NCBI GenBank assembly: GCA_034687125.1
Contig: JAQGBZ010000003.1
Location: forward strand, 1-64,000
Reading direction: 5' to 3'
Length of the DNA: 64,000 nucleotides
Source of the DNA: Neelides folsomi
Taxonomy: Eukaryota; Arthropoda; Collembola; Neelipleona; Neelidae
Shown here: positions 48,401 to 60,875 of the stretch, in pieces
Layout of the letters: each line of letters begins with the position of its first letter
Numbering within the stretch: the first letter of the stretch is position 1
Notes under the pieces: generated by a model
The model's database searches: none
What the model saw: only the letters and a program-made list of their open reading frames with translations
What the model was told of the DNA's origin: nothing
Made by a program: the position numbers and the translations under genes

Positions 48401-51400
48401 TGTAAAAAGAGAGAACAAGTTTTATGATCCTTTTACGCGAGTAGGAAGAAAGTGGAGGAAATTTGAGGAAGGAAGGGATATTATTTTTAGTAGATCGACA
48501 GAGCCGTGGCGGATCCTTTGCTAGTCCGTATAGTGTAGGTGGAGAATCCCTTGGATCCAGGACCGAGTTGGACATTTGCTGGAACATTATTAGGATGGAG
48601 CAGGGCCGGTTGGGAAAGTTGGGGGGAAATTTGAGGAGCTTGGGAATAAATCGGGTGTTCGGCAGGGTAAAAGACGTTCTCTGGTTGAGCGGCAATGATT
48701 TGTGGGCGATGGTTGTGAGGTTCTCCAAGGACCGTGTAGGTCGGTTGGGCTGCGTATCCTTGGGCCGGAAGGGCAGCAAGTTGAATGACCTGTGGAGCCT
48801 CGTGGACATATTGAATATTGAGAGGGACGTTTGAAGGTATTATTTCTCTAGGTCCTGACAAAGCAGGGTCGACTACGGCCGAGAGCTACAGAAGAAGAAA
48901 AAACTCATTTGGTATGAAGAGAAGAAGAAGGTAATTGAATTATATCAAACGAGATTCATCTCAAATGAAGAGGGAGATGGAAAGAGCAGGAAATTGAGAG
49001 AGAAGTGTACAGAAACGGGAAAAAGATAGGAGAGGTAAATGAAAGAGTCAGAGAAGCCCCTCGTCAATTCTCAATGCGTAGAGGACGCGTGGAACTTTTT
49101 TCTCGCTCAAGTAGTTCGAGAGAAGAATAAATTAGATAAGACGAGAATCCAAGCAGTCAAATGACTGGGTCACTTGATCGTACCTGTGGAGTGACGCCGA
49201 GCATTCGGAGAGAAGGAGGCACGTTCAAGTTAGGGGGGACCTTCACATGTCCAAAGTCCACGTAGTAGAGCCGACACCAAACTCCAAAGAAGTCAATATC
49301 AAAGATGGTGAGGTCGCCAGGAAGGCTCAAAACCATCGTCTTTTTGTCAGACTTCACAAGCGGGGTTTCTCCGCCTGTCTCGTCTGGGATTCGGATTCCC
49401 TCCGGCCCTGGCTTTCCCTTCCCGGTCCAGAAATGAACATCTAGAGAAAACCAAGGAGTGAATCTACGTGGATCGCTCAACCTTCCCTACCAGGTGCCTG
49501 GCCGTCGTAAACGAAGTCGGGAACCAAGATCGTCTGGGCGTCCACGACCACGATGGGCCCAGAGGAAACTCCGTGCTGACCCGAGAGCGACCCAATGACG
49601 TGGGGCTGTGGGAAGTCGAGATCGGGCGAGATGTACAAATCTCCGAAATTAACCTGAAGCCATCAAAAGGGTTAATAAAGAAAGCTATTAGGAGCAAATG
49701 GAGGGGGAAAGTTTCCAGGGCCCTTTAAAGAGGAAGAGAACAAATCAAATTAATTTCCATTTGAGCTTACTTCATACGCCCGGCACCAGACGCCGAACCA
49801 CTTAATATCTCGCAGAGTGAGGCCATCAGGAAGGGTGATGGTTATATCTTGATTGTTATAGGTCCCCAAAACCTCTTTTCTAAAAAGATTGAAGATGAAT
49901 TTAATCTCTCTCAAGGCATTAGGGATAAACATGGAGCTGGTGAAGCTTGGCGTGTGGGAATGTTTTCTATACACTTACGTTCCCCGTTCGTCCGGAACGA
50001 TGATTCCTTGGGGGCTCGGGCTCTCCGTGAATCCCGTCCAGAAAAACGCATCTGTGGCCACAAGGAAAAAAGTCTTAATTAGGGGAGTAAGTGTTATTAA
50101 GTAGTAGGAATCTCCTCAACCGACTTGGCCATTCATTAGTGGCTATCTCAAGGAGAGGAATAGGAAGGAGAATGATATTACAACATCCCAATTTATTAGC
50201 CAAGGAGGCCCAGGAGAGGAAAGATTTTGAAAGTTTGGAGTCTTCGCCGGACTTTCCACCCGACACGGACTCATCATTATTGATCGACCCATTTATATAC
50301 TTCCCTAAATTGTGAGGCCCATCATCACGACCACTTCCTTCTCTACATTTGTAAAAACGAGGCATGTGCTTAGATAAATTGGATATCCTTATAAAACTAC
50401 AACTTGGAGATAAAGTGTCCAACGAATGTACAACATTATTTAATGTAATGTAATGATCTAATGATAGATAAGTTGACTTAAAGAACCATACGTTTTACCT
50501 TTTTTCAACTTTGACTTGAGAGTCTTTGTATCACTAAACTACTCCTACTACTATGCATTTGACATTCTTAAATACGCATATAAAATGAAAAAAATCATTA
50601 AATATATAATATGATATGACTTACTTTTAGACATTAGTGTATGTATTATGTGCACTTGTCATTTATCATCGTTTTTCCCCTCAATTTATTTACCTAGCCA
50701 TACTATATGTATAATGGATAAAGCTAGCGTCTAAAATGTTTTCTTAACATTTTCTTATTTTATTAGATATCTACACTCGAATACATTTTGAGAATAAAAA
50801 ACGCTATTGTCCAATTCAATTACTTAAGTTGTACAAAAGCTGGTTTATCTTTTATGAGGAGCATGAGCATTGAAAAGAATTTTGATCTGTAGCTTGGAAA
50901 TAATAAACTTGCCGATTCTTCCTACTCATAAACTCATACACATATTATCTATGGTAATATTGATATCTGTAATTTGTAGGATAGTATTTTAGTAGTATAA
51001 TATTAAAAATTAAAATCCCAATAAAGGGAGTTCGCACATAAACATGATTTATAGGGCAATGGGTGTAATTGATATGAATTTAAGTATTCTTATATGCATA
51101 ATTTAGGGATATTTGATTTATTCAATTCAGCAATATTTTGATTGCACACGATTCTTGCCCATTGAATATGAAGAAGTAATGTTGTCCTAATAGGCCTTAA
51201 TGACTTCCAATTATGCAAATTAAATTAGCAAATGTATTCCTTTTAAATCTTTGTTTTCATCTTAGAGCCCGTTTACAACTACTTATAATTAGCCGAACAG
51301 ATTATCTCTATTCACTACAATACTTGAAATGGCACTTTGGAATAATGATGAGTATATACAATAATCTTCAAGCTCAACTGTATTAGATTCTTTCATAGTG

Positions 51401-54400
51401 CATGTATCTGATAATTCCAATACATTTCCAATAAGTATATGGTATATTTATTAGATATAAATTTATATGTTATGTTGGTATACGTACTTACAATAAAGGT
51501 CATATCTCATGTATAACGTGTAACATGCGTATGCTTTTATTGTTTGAGTCGAAATTTTTATAGAAGGTCAAAGGATCCCGTATAAGAGATATATTTTGAG
51601 ATTTGAGAAATACAATGTATGTATTATTATATGTATTATTAAAATCATAATTCTTATGGTAGTATTATTATATGGGATAGATATTAGATATCTGGTAGAA
51701 ATTGGTAGTCAAATTACCTGGCCCCGTTCCATCATAAGTGAAGCCACGAATGTGAAGAGTCCTTGCGTCAACGGCGTAAACTTCGCCGCTCACTTTGTGT
51801 TGTCTGGGCTGAAGTCGTCCTATGTATTTTCCTCTATAAAGTGCTCCAGCCCCAGTTGGATTCACTATCGCCAATCCATTTACTGAAAAAATATGAATTT
51901 CAAAGTAGTGTCATTTGCTCTCAAATTCTAAATGATTATTTGAGGTTCATAGACCTTAAAAGGCCTTACAGCTCCAATTCACAACATGTAGTCCAAAGAG
52001 GTTTATTTTGATTCGTTGTAATTTCGAATATATTACTATTAGAGCAAATGAATGTTTGATAAATATTAAATAGGGATAAATGTAGGAAGTTGGGAAGAAT
52101 AAAGAGGATAATTAAAACATTGGGATTTTGCCTTAAAGCACTTTACAAATCATTACTAAATGCCAACCGAAAAATTACTTTTAATAAAACCCTTCAGCTT
52201 CAAATGTTTCGTTTAAGGTGAAGTTTATAGTTAATTAATTAATAAAGCACAGTTTATCAAGGACCTACTGTATAAATTAGGGAAGTATGAGAGTTATTTG
52301 ATCTTCCAAATAGAATTTTAAATCATCAATAAAAGGAACTAAAGTAAGTTTCTTAAGAAATTATTTCTCTACTAAAGTAAATATTGTTTTCGTTTCGTTA
52401 AACACACATAAGACATTCCATTCTTGTTGTATCCTTACATAAAGCAATTCAAAAGTTTCATATTATACCGTACATTACAGGTAGCAAAATATTTAGCTAT
52501 CAATATAATATTTATATAAGTATATGTCGCAGTATAGGTATAAATGCTAGACACACACAATTAATACTATATTACATATATCAGTATATTCTACATACCA
52601 TATATGATCCATATTAATATATAATGATGTAATGTACACCCTGGTTATTGTTTCTTAGATTGGTAGGAGTCCGTAGGAGTTAAATTCATTTATTAATACA
52701 AGGTATGATTTAATATAATTCTGTTTGCTCCCATATATGATACATATATGATACATAGTAAGTTGTATGTCTTAAATTTTTACATAGGTAGTGTACTCAT
52801 TTATTCCATTTGATTAAAATTAAACAGCATTCAAAAATTTATGCTTTTGTACACAACTTCTGATAAATAAAGTAAGACAGACAGAATCAAATTACACATT
52901 TGTTAGGAAAGGAGCTAATAAACCTTTTAACCACATCAGAAAATTTTGTCTGTGGAGCTTTTCTGAGGTGAGTTTGTTTTGCATTAGGTATTCATATAAC
53001 AGAAAATATTTACATCATATTTATACATTAAATAAATTTCCAATTAAAACAATTAAGCATACAAATATATATAATGTGTATAGTATATGGAATATAGTAT
53101 CTGTAAGCTACTTTCTTTAAGTACCACATCTACTTTGTACAATGTAAATGTGCGTTTGTTTATACCAACATAACTTGAGTTTTAAGAAGCATATTTGTAG
53201 ACTTATAAATAACAATATTGAGGACGACGAAGAAAATCAACATTTCAATTTGCTATTGAAAACTACAATACTTTTGATAATAAGCATCGAATAATTAAAC
53301 TTACATACATGTTACATGTTAGAAGTTTGACTTGTCAATAATCTTGATTTGTATCTACTATTAACATAACATTACTATAAAAGTGATGGCTCGATATTAA
53401 AGTACCTAGTTAGGTAATACATTTACTTAATAAAGTATTTATGTTTTATTGTACTTATAACGAGTAACGATTTTCTTCATAAAATTTTTATATATATGTG
53501 TTAATAGTAATATTTATAAATATAGTGTGTATCCTACATTCTTAAGGAATATTATAAAATTTTATATGATTATATATTATGTTAGATATGAAGTTATCCT
53601 TCAAATTAACAATCACTCTTAACAAATACATATTAAAATTGGATTGTAGAGCATCAAAGTGAAAGGTACATGTCCAAATAAAGTTGGTTTGAATAATGAA
53701 GTCTGAAAGTCAGAAATTCTCATATTTATATGTAATAGCAGAGACCCCAAACTCAAATTTGCACAACGAATGAAATTGGTTTGTTAAAAGACAAATTTGA
53801 AACTTACTTTATCGTTAATTTGCCATGGTCTTACTTAATCACAGAGCTTCATAATTACTGACTTTCACTTCCACAATTTAGAACCTTTTCCTTTATGATC
53901 CAAGTTTAAAATGCGTAAAAGGAATTTCAGACTTCATTAAATTTGGGAATTAAAAGATTTATCAAATTCATCATGTTCAACTTTCCTAATGAATTCATCG
54001 TCTATCTGTGTCGAGAAACTGCGAGAATCTTAATTGATTTTACAAACAAAGTTTCATTCGTCAGGTTTCTTTTAGTTTCCCAATTCTTTTTCAAGTTTAT
54101 CAAAGTTTATCTTTTTATCTCTTAACCTGGATTTATTCATTGTGGAGACCTAAATAAAAAACTCATTTCGAAGAAGCTTTAATTTTGAAACTGTCTTTTT
54201 CATTAAACTTTAAAATAAATATTAACAAAATTAACCTTAATTTGGATGCACTGTTTTCGTTAATTGCTATAAATTAAACGTGCTAAACTTCCCCTTCTTA
54301 ACCAATTAAAGACTGCACAACCTCCAGATGCTTATCTTATTATTACAAATCTTTAAATATGTAACATAATGTACTAGTATAAGCAAAGCAATGGTATATG

Positions 54401-57400
54401 TAAATGCCTAGGTAAATGTCATACCCTGATTTTATACATATGAGCATAATTAAGCATAGAATAAGCATAGAATGAGCATAAAACGAAATGCCTGTCTAAC
54501 TTTTGATTTTTATTAGCTGTTATAATTATTATGCACACCGTTGACATTCTTTTAACTCACTCAAAGTCAGAATTGTATTGTGATGATACGATGTGATAAA
54601 AAAATATTTTAAATTATTCACTCTTCAACCTAATAAAAAATTTGAAATGAACGCTGACCTACATAAAGGTAGACATGACTCATTTATCTTATATTCTTAT
54701 ATCAATCTTAACAAAATTTAATAGGACCCATTTTCAAGATTTTAAGTTGTTTATAGCCTTAAAAGTTGTTCGTCTCGAAAGATGATCGATAAGAAATTAT
54801 TTACAATAATAAATCATCATTGGAAAATTTCCCAAAATACATAATAAATAGTTTGCTATCACCAGACCTATTATTATTTAAATTGTGAACTAATTGTAAG
54901 TTTCAATAAATTAAAAAAATTAAGTTAGAAAATGAATCAAAATAATTTGATTTTAATTCCTTGTATTTATGATTAAGAATATTCATACCTAAGATATGTA
55001 TTATATATGTATGTCTATTGGATTATTGTATACAATTTTAACAATAAAATTTTAGATGTATACTTTCAACCTTTTATCTGGCCATTGAAATAACCGTTTA
55101 GGTTCTCATTTACGATTTCCCATGAAAGCGGAGTTCAATAAATTAGCTTTTTGGTTGATGTTTTCCGCAAAGCATGTGAAGGCACTCCTTTTTCCATTTC
55201 ATTGATTTGAAGAAGTAAATGACGTGCGTCAAAAATCTTTAACCGAACCGAACCTATAGAAAGAGGAATCGATATTTCCCCAAGAAAATTGCTCTTGACT
55301 AATGATTATAGCAATGATTTTCAGCTTCTGACAGGAAATGGAGAGGTTGAGAGAATTCGAACGCCTTTCATATGATTACTCTGCCCGGTCCTATTATATT
55401 TTTATGTAAGTGAGTACGATAAAGTGACTGGGAGTTAAGTAGCGTATATACAGTGTATGTACAGGGAAGAGTAACTTGCTTACCCAATAAATAGAATACA
55501 TCATAGAAATAAAAGTTCACATAGGCAAATATGGATTTAGGAGTATCTGGGCTCCGTACTGGGATATCAAATCTAATGGCCACTTCCAATATGAAACACA
55601 TGAACCCCGAGAAGAATTATTGTTGCGAGATAAGTCAGACGATGATGAAACGGTCTCGGAAGACACATTAAGATGAGCTATAGATTACTCGGAATGAAAG
55701 GAGAAAATATTTATTGTTGCACCAGGAACACCTCCGCGTGAGTCCACAATTCGGATGAAACAAAGTTGAAAAATAAGGGGCTCGAATTATTAGAAATGTA
55801 ATGCAATTTAACAATAAATAAATAAAACTACATTTGGAATTATTGAAGGCTTCATTCCTTGTTTCATCACACTTGGATTTCCTTTTTTTACATGGAATGG
55901 TTGTGGTTTGCGTAAGGCCCCGAGTTGCACTTCTAATTGCTTGCAGTCTGGCAAGAAAAGAGAGCTCTCTATGAATCATTAACCCAGGAATGGAGAATAT
56001 TAATCTTTGGGTGACAGTGACTTTGTGTGTGTTACAATGCGGACTTGGAGCCCCCAGCAAGGATCTAATGAAAGAGAAGACCTTTCATCCAATTAAATTG
56101 ACACTTCAATTCACTTTCACTTTCCTCCAGATGATTCCCCTCACTCGGGAAGGTACACAATGTGTGGACTTGAGCGAATGTATTCCCCAATCTTGATCCA
56201 CTCAAATGAACCAAATGACCAACCCAGAATGCCTTCACCATCATTTTATAAACGAATGAATATGGGATCAAGTTCACCTCAAGCTGTTAATCAAAATAGA
56301 CAAGCATATATTTCAGTTGTGCGGTCTTTGCCAATATTGACTCTCTGCCCAACGCAAAATCTCATTGTTTACCAATTGTGTGCAAACCTCATTTTGCAAT
56401 CTTTGAAATGAGAGTACATATTGGGTCGGGAAACTTACAATGGCATTAATTAAATGTCAATAAACAATGTGGACAACTCACAGTGGCATCGAACGACCTT
56501 CTTGGAGAGACCTGAGATAATAAACCTTGTTGGACGTCTCATTTCTGTCTCCCTTAAATAGACTGCAAGTCATTTGGAGATGTTGAATGAGAAAAAGACG
56601 TATTTTATCTTAAGGATCTTTCTTCCTCCCAACATTTGGTCTTTAATGGGATATTGTTCCTTTTCTTATCTTCTCTCGCACGCAGGATAAATATTAGTGA
56701 GGAATCAATGAATCAATCTAAACAGCACAACTTTTGGTTATACAAGAAGATGTGTCTTGATAAATTGCGTGGGCCGTCTCTACCAAAAGGTATCCATACA
56801 CGTCGAGGCGGCTTACATTTGATATTCATTACTCAAGATTTCAGCTTTACGAGGAATAAAAAAAAATTACACAGTTTTTCCCGACTTTCAGAGTGTCAAG
56901 TGGATATTTTTCGTGGGATGGGGAAAAGATTGAAAAGAATTTAGTAGAACGCCGAGCTGTACTTCCTCAATGGAGGATGAATATGCTAGTTAAGTTTCAT
57001 TCTAATTTGTAGATTAACAAAGTTCCTACTTTCGGAGGTGATGTCCATTCTTTATTAATGCTAAGTTTGAACTTTGAATAAATGGAAAATTGTAAGTGGG
57101 TATGTGTGTTGCAGCCTCAACACTTCGTTTTCGCCATACGCTTAATTGCCAGACAAACACATTAATTCACTACAAAACATCAAGGCGTGGGCAGAGTGAT
57201 ATACACACACTCGAGTCACAACAGACATTGAGTCCATTAAATTCCACACTCAGTACATCAAACCGCAATTCTCTTCTTGAATAACGACCCATAATTTGCA
57301 TGTCAAAATTCATCATTTCTTTCCTAATTGGGGCATTAGATTCACAAGACAATTTGGACAAATATGTGGGGACAAATGATTGGGATGGAACGTGCAATTC

Positions 57401-59742
57401 AATCTCAATTATCTCTCTCCAGTAAGCATCCTTGATGAAAACAAATTTTATTATAGTAGAGTCTCCACTAAAAATTAAATTATATGATCCACATCAAACA
57501 TAGCTTTTAAGATAGCCATGGCCATTTATATGTAAAAGATGTCATGTAGAATTACGCAATTCAAATGGGTTAAAAGGGACACGTTATTGGAATTGAAGTA
57601 AAAAGCTCGTTAGCCGTCAAACAGACCTCGAGGAACAAAGGCATTTCCAAGAATAGATTGTTTATTTTTAGTTTGTCAATTATTATTGAGGTATTGATTC
57701 GTAACTGTTTCTCTCAATATCCTACCTGAGGTGGAGATTGAAGGGCGTGGATGTAGAAATGATACGCTCTCATCATCAGTCGACAATCCTTCTCTACATC
57801 TTCTTTGGCATAGCACATAAATCCACCAATGTTTGTTAGGATTATATAAAGGTACATGGAGGTGTACATAGAAGTATGTGTAAATGTTATCAATGGAAAT
57901 GTGCAGCCTTCTCACTCACCCCTCAATGAGTATTTATTGAAGAGGAGGGCCGTAGACAATGGAGGAGTGAACTAATTCTAATTGTGCGAAGCTCCTGATG
58001 GCTCAAGATATAAAATCTTATAAACGGACACGTCGGACACGAACATGATCATTATTTCTACAATGGATCTGGGCATCTGTACCGTGGGTTACGATCCCGT
58101 TATTGTTCAGACACCGTCGTGTCCATCCTCTCTTGAATTTAAAAGGGTAACCTTAGGGCCCAAGCGCCTCTATTTGACACACAGTAGGATTTCAAAGCAA
58201 GTCACAACATTCATTTCTCTTTTATTCCCCGATGAACATCCTTCTTTATCATCTCCAGATGAAAACAAATAAAGACACCTTCTCAAAGTTTAAATGGAAT
58301 TAAGGACCCTTCACGCATCTCAGATTCCTTTGTTAATCTCCCTACTTTGCTTACAATTAGATATGACTGGGATAAAAAAGAGATGAAGCTCCGCTCTGTG
58401 ACTCACTACATTCACACATTCAAAAAACTCACGTACGGCTTTGACATCTTTCAACCAATTTCCAAACATATTTACACAAAACGAGATGATATTTGAAATT
58501 AGGTGCCAGGCCCTTGTAAGCCTAATTGTCAATTATTAATTTTTTAGCTAGGAAACGTATGATTTGACAAATTTTCATCAATTATCAAGCATTGTATAAG
58601 CCTGCAATTTATTTTTTTAAATTACAAGTAAAAAGAAATGAGATGAAAATATAATTGGGTTTGGGTACATACCTAAGTATGTCGTAACATTTTTGAGTAG
58701 GAATAAGTCTACATCGTATGTATATATAAAATTGAAAAGATAATTTGTTTTGTTGATTGAAGAGGAAAGCGTTCAGATTTCAACACCTCCATGCTCAACG
58801 AAAGGGTTTTTAATCAAAATTTGTGAAATTTTCCCCATAGGAAGAAATCAAAATAGGAATTATTTTTTATCCGAAATAAAGAGAAAGATGAGACAATTAA
58901 TAATGGTTCCGGAGAGTTATCAAAGAAAATTTGGATTTGGGTAATACAAAAGCATTACCAACTTTTCTTTGACGGAGACTTCCAAAGCTCCCTGCCTTTC
59001 AGAACACAAATATATGGGAGGCTGCTCGATCTCATTAATTTTCTCTACGCTGTGCTTTGAAGATTTCAAGTCTCAAAGTAAATCTCAATTTGCTTCTCTC
59101 CAATTTCACAGTTTATCCTATACGCTTTGAGTATGCATAAAAGATGTGCCAGTCCTCCTATCCTTATTACTTCGTCATCCTCTACTTCGTTTCAAGAAAT
59201 TGATGATAATTTAAATTTCAAGATTAATGCTCGTTGAGGACGGGCGGAATACAATGATTGTACTCTTTTTTCTGCCACTTATCGTTCAACTCTTTGATTA
59301 ATACTTTTGTATATTTCGGAGCGTAATACCTTCATAGGTGTGTAAACTTGTTTATTTTATACTTCATGTATGAAACCATTCCGAAAGTTTCATTAAACTT
59401 TTTATTACATTTTATATGGTCGAAATAGAAATTAAGGTGGGGATGTTTCCTTTTTATCACTACCATTCAAATTGATTTGAAATGGGTTATAAACTTTAAA
59501 AAGATAAGTTGTATTTTATGAAAATGAATTATTTTGAGAACTTTCTCGATTTTATAATTATGAAATTTCCTCCAGACTGAGAATTAATTGAGGAAGGAAA
59601 GTTTGGGGGGTTCAAAAAGACTTTTAATTATTAGAAAAGTTTTGGAGAAATGCACCGGGGAAAAGAAAGAATTGTCAAAAGTCTTACCAGCGATAGTTAG
59701 AGAGAGACAAAGGAGGAGCAATTTTGCCACGGCTGTGCCCAT
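39487..59742 (-). CDS. Skeletor: Skeletor/Knickkopf-family protein (DM13-DM13-DOMON), long form
   Basis: Secreted, probably membrane-anchored protein of the family that organises chitin in insect cuticle (Knickkopf); Drosophila Skeletor was also described as a spindle-matrix protein. There are 23 exons, all in phase: 59742-59688, 51882-51718, 50051-49979, 49879-49771, 49653-49491, 49440-49184, 46970-46921, 46820-46771, 46663-46479, 46423-46228, 46065-45736, 45639-45446, 45355-45131, 45059-44899, 44848-44734, 44593-44524, 44467-43862, 43701-43604, 41937-41734, 41597-41519, 40552-39891, 39845-39668 and 39614-39487 (1450 aa). The order is signal peptide MGTAVAKLLLLCLSLTIA; DM13 domains at about 19-134 and 135-274 (HKVSGEVYAVDARTLHIRGF, WFGVWCRAYEV, FFGVWCRLYYVDFG); DOMON at about 275-434 (NCEVLYDDLALEVRW, YMAFGLSGDD); a cupredoxin-like part at about 545-738 (GISWYIN-type, YHPFYITDDPEG); and a proline-rich tail. 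The last exon ends in a hydrophobic run (PPALALLLLVLNFVLL) like a GPI-anchor signal. Confidence 0.9.
48487..48885 (-). CDS. Skeletor: Alternative terminal exon giving a short DM13-only form
   Basis: A 133-codon open frame (132 aa plus TAA) follows a good acceptor (cttcttctgtag) and starts in phase 0. It can therefore be joined to the exon ending at 49184 in place of the DOMON exon at 46970. The product would be 406 aa: signal peptide, two DM13 domains and this Pro/Gln-rich tail (LSAVVDPALSGPREI, AAQPENVFYPAEHPIYSQAP, ending TALSIY). Short forms lacking the DOMON part are known for Skeletor and for beetle Knk3. The use of the exon is inferred from phase, composition and splice signal. The frame is clean on the minus strand, while its shadows on other frames are less protein-like. 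Confidence 0.7.
   Translation of the reverse strand, partial: LSAVVDPALSGPREIIPSNVPLNIQYVHEAPQVIQLAALPAQGYAAQPTYTVLGEPHNHRPQIIAAQPENVFYPAEHPIYSQAPQISPQLSQPALLHPNNVPANVQLGPGSKGFSTYTIRTSKGSATALSIY
51883..55572. other. AT-rich 3' half of the first Skeletor intron
   Basis: Very AT-rich DNA with many short TA-rich runs. Near 54450-54480 there is a small tandem repeat of the unit agcatagaat, and near 52732-52756 a doublet of atatatgatac. I see no exon here. This half of the 7.8-kb intron looks like ordinary spacer. Confidence 0.6.
55573..57971 (-). CDS. Candidate nested gene in the first Skeletor intron, possibly a chemoreceptor
   Basis: Seven minus-strand exons join in phase to a stop: 57971-57920, 57793-57726, 57430-57257, 56511-56482, 56283-56145, 55947-55892 and 55677-55573 (about 208 aa; the N-terminal part is missing). 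Fragments read FNKYSLREKDCRLMMRAYHF, DAYWREIIEIELHVPSQ, SFVYKMMVKAFWVGHLVHLS and CKQLEVQLGALRKPQPFH. The end is LTYLATIILLGVHVFHIG. The order (a helix, then an E.QL...P.PF stretch, then a last helix with TY) loosely recalls the C-terminus of arthropod gustatory receptors, but the usual final TY....QF is not clear. Upstream coding-like exons may lie at 58521-58433 and 59044-58959. I do not recognise the gene with confidence, and some junctions (57257, 56145) use weak donors. Confidence 0.35.
58433..59044 (-). other. Coding-like exons upstream of the nested candidate
   Basis: Two minus-strand segments look like exons. 59044-58959 lies between gcgtag and gtaatg and reads KINEIEQPPIYLCSERQGAL onward for 28 codons. 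58521-58433 lies between a tag acceptor and gtgagt and reads AWHLISNIISFCVNMFGNWL, a likely membrane helix. They could be the 5' part of the nested candidate gene, but I could not join them to it or to each other in phase. Further upstream (about 59180-59080) another minus frame reads VIRIGGLAHLLCILKAYRIN. Confidence 0.25.
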
Positions 59743-60875
59743 TGTGGATTCCGTGTCTCACTTTACAAACTACTGAGGTGATATTTTGCGGTAGTTAGTC
59801 ATAAGTATGCAAACTGGCTGCCGGAGGCCATGGCCACCTCTCAGGAAGATAATCTGACAATCTACTGTTTGAGTCCCATTCTTTCACATCTCCCAGACTC
59901 CAATGTAAGTATAAGACGGACTTGTGTCAACTTAAGTTCCTTTCCCTAATCGCAAAATCCTTTTAGTTATGGCCTATGAATAATGCCAGTTGAAGATGTG
60001 TGCGATTAAGGAAAACAACTCAATTTTTCCCAGATTAGTGAATATTATGGATGTATGTAATTACTTAAGAGTACTATGTATGTATATGATATGATAAACC
60101 TATCATACAGCTAACTAATAAAACTTTAAAGATCAAGGTATTATAGGCAAGTTAAGTACTCTAATAAAACAGCTAACGTATCTGTAAGATTCCTTTATTA
60201 ATAAGGAAAGAATGTTAAGTCAATAAGTCACGAATTTTAGCTCAAGTGGGATGCTTAAGAGGTCAAAATTCTTAAGTAATCGCATTAATGTACCTGTAAA
60301 TTATGGATGGGTTTATGAATAGCATTAGGAATGCTGTACACAACAAATAATACTTCTAGCCTTAATTAAACCGTTTTCTTTTAAAAATAATTACAAGTCG
60401 TCCCTTCAAGTTATGCTTACAATTAGATTCATACAATCATACACGGTTATGAAATTCTATTTCCAAAAAATATTAATTTCTAAAAGAATATCCGAGTTAC
60501 TTTTTCCAAGATTTGTTTAGAAAAAGTATTCTAATATGCATATAGTTTGGGCCGTTATTAACCTTGACATTCGTTATATCTATTCCGGTGCTCAATTAAA
60601 GTCCCTGGCTGGGTCTGATTTACATTGAGCTAGCTATACAATATTTACGTAGGTAAATTTATAAGAGAAATATGAACCCGGAATATATCCTAATTTGAAT
60701 ATATATTTTATATGAAATTATTGAGTATATACCATATATATTTACTTTTATATTAATATATTTTATATCGTATATAAGTGAGTATTTATAAATACTTTGT
60801 TATTATAGCATAGCTACATAGGTATATGTGTAGGTAAATAATATATAAATTGTATCATACCTATTCATTTTCATA
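59743..60875. other. 5' flank of the Skeletor gene
   Basis: About 1.1 kb of AT-rich sequence upstream of the Skeletor start codon. It should hold that gene's promoter. A plus-strand frame at about 59803-59909 (YANWLPEAMATSQEDN) ending at gtaagt looks exon-like but has no partner. The rest is featureless up to the inverted-repeat element at 60876. Confidence 0.45.

Noticed and set aside
55498..55611. Minus frame MCFILEVAIRFDIPV...FYLLG with a donor, first taken as an exon of a membrane protein.
   Set aside because: It overlaps, in another frame, the 55677-55573 exon that closes a phase-consistent chain. It has no acceptor and no partner exon.
55990..56196. Plus-strand frame starting with a signal-peptide-like sequence (MENINLWVTVTLCVLQCGLG) and ending CVDLSECIPQS, reminiscent of a clip domain.
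   Set aside because: It overlaps minus-strand exons that join in phase. Its clip-like part has too few cysteines and no protease domain follows on the plus strand.
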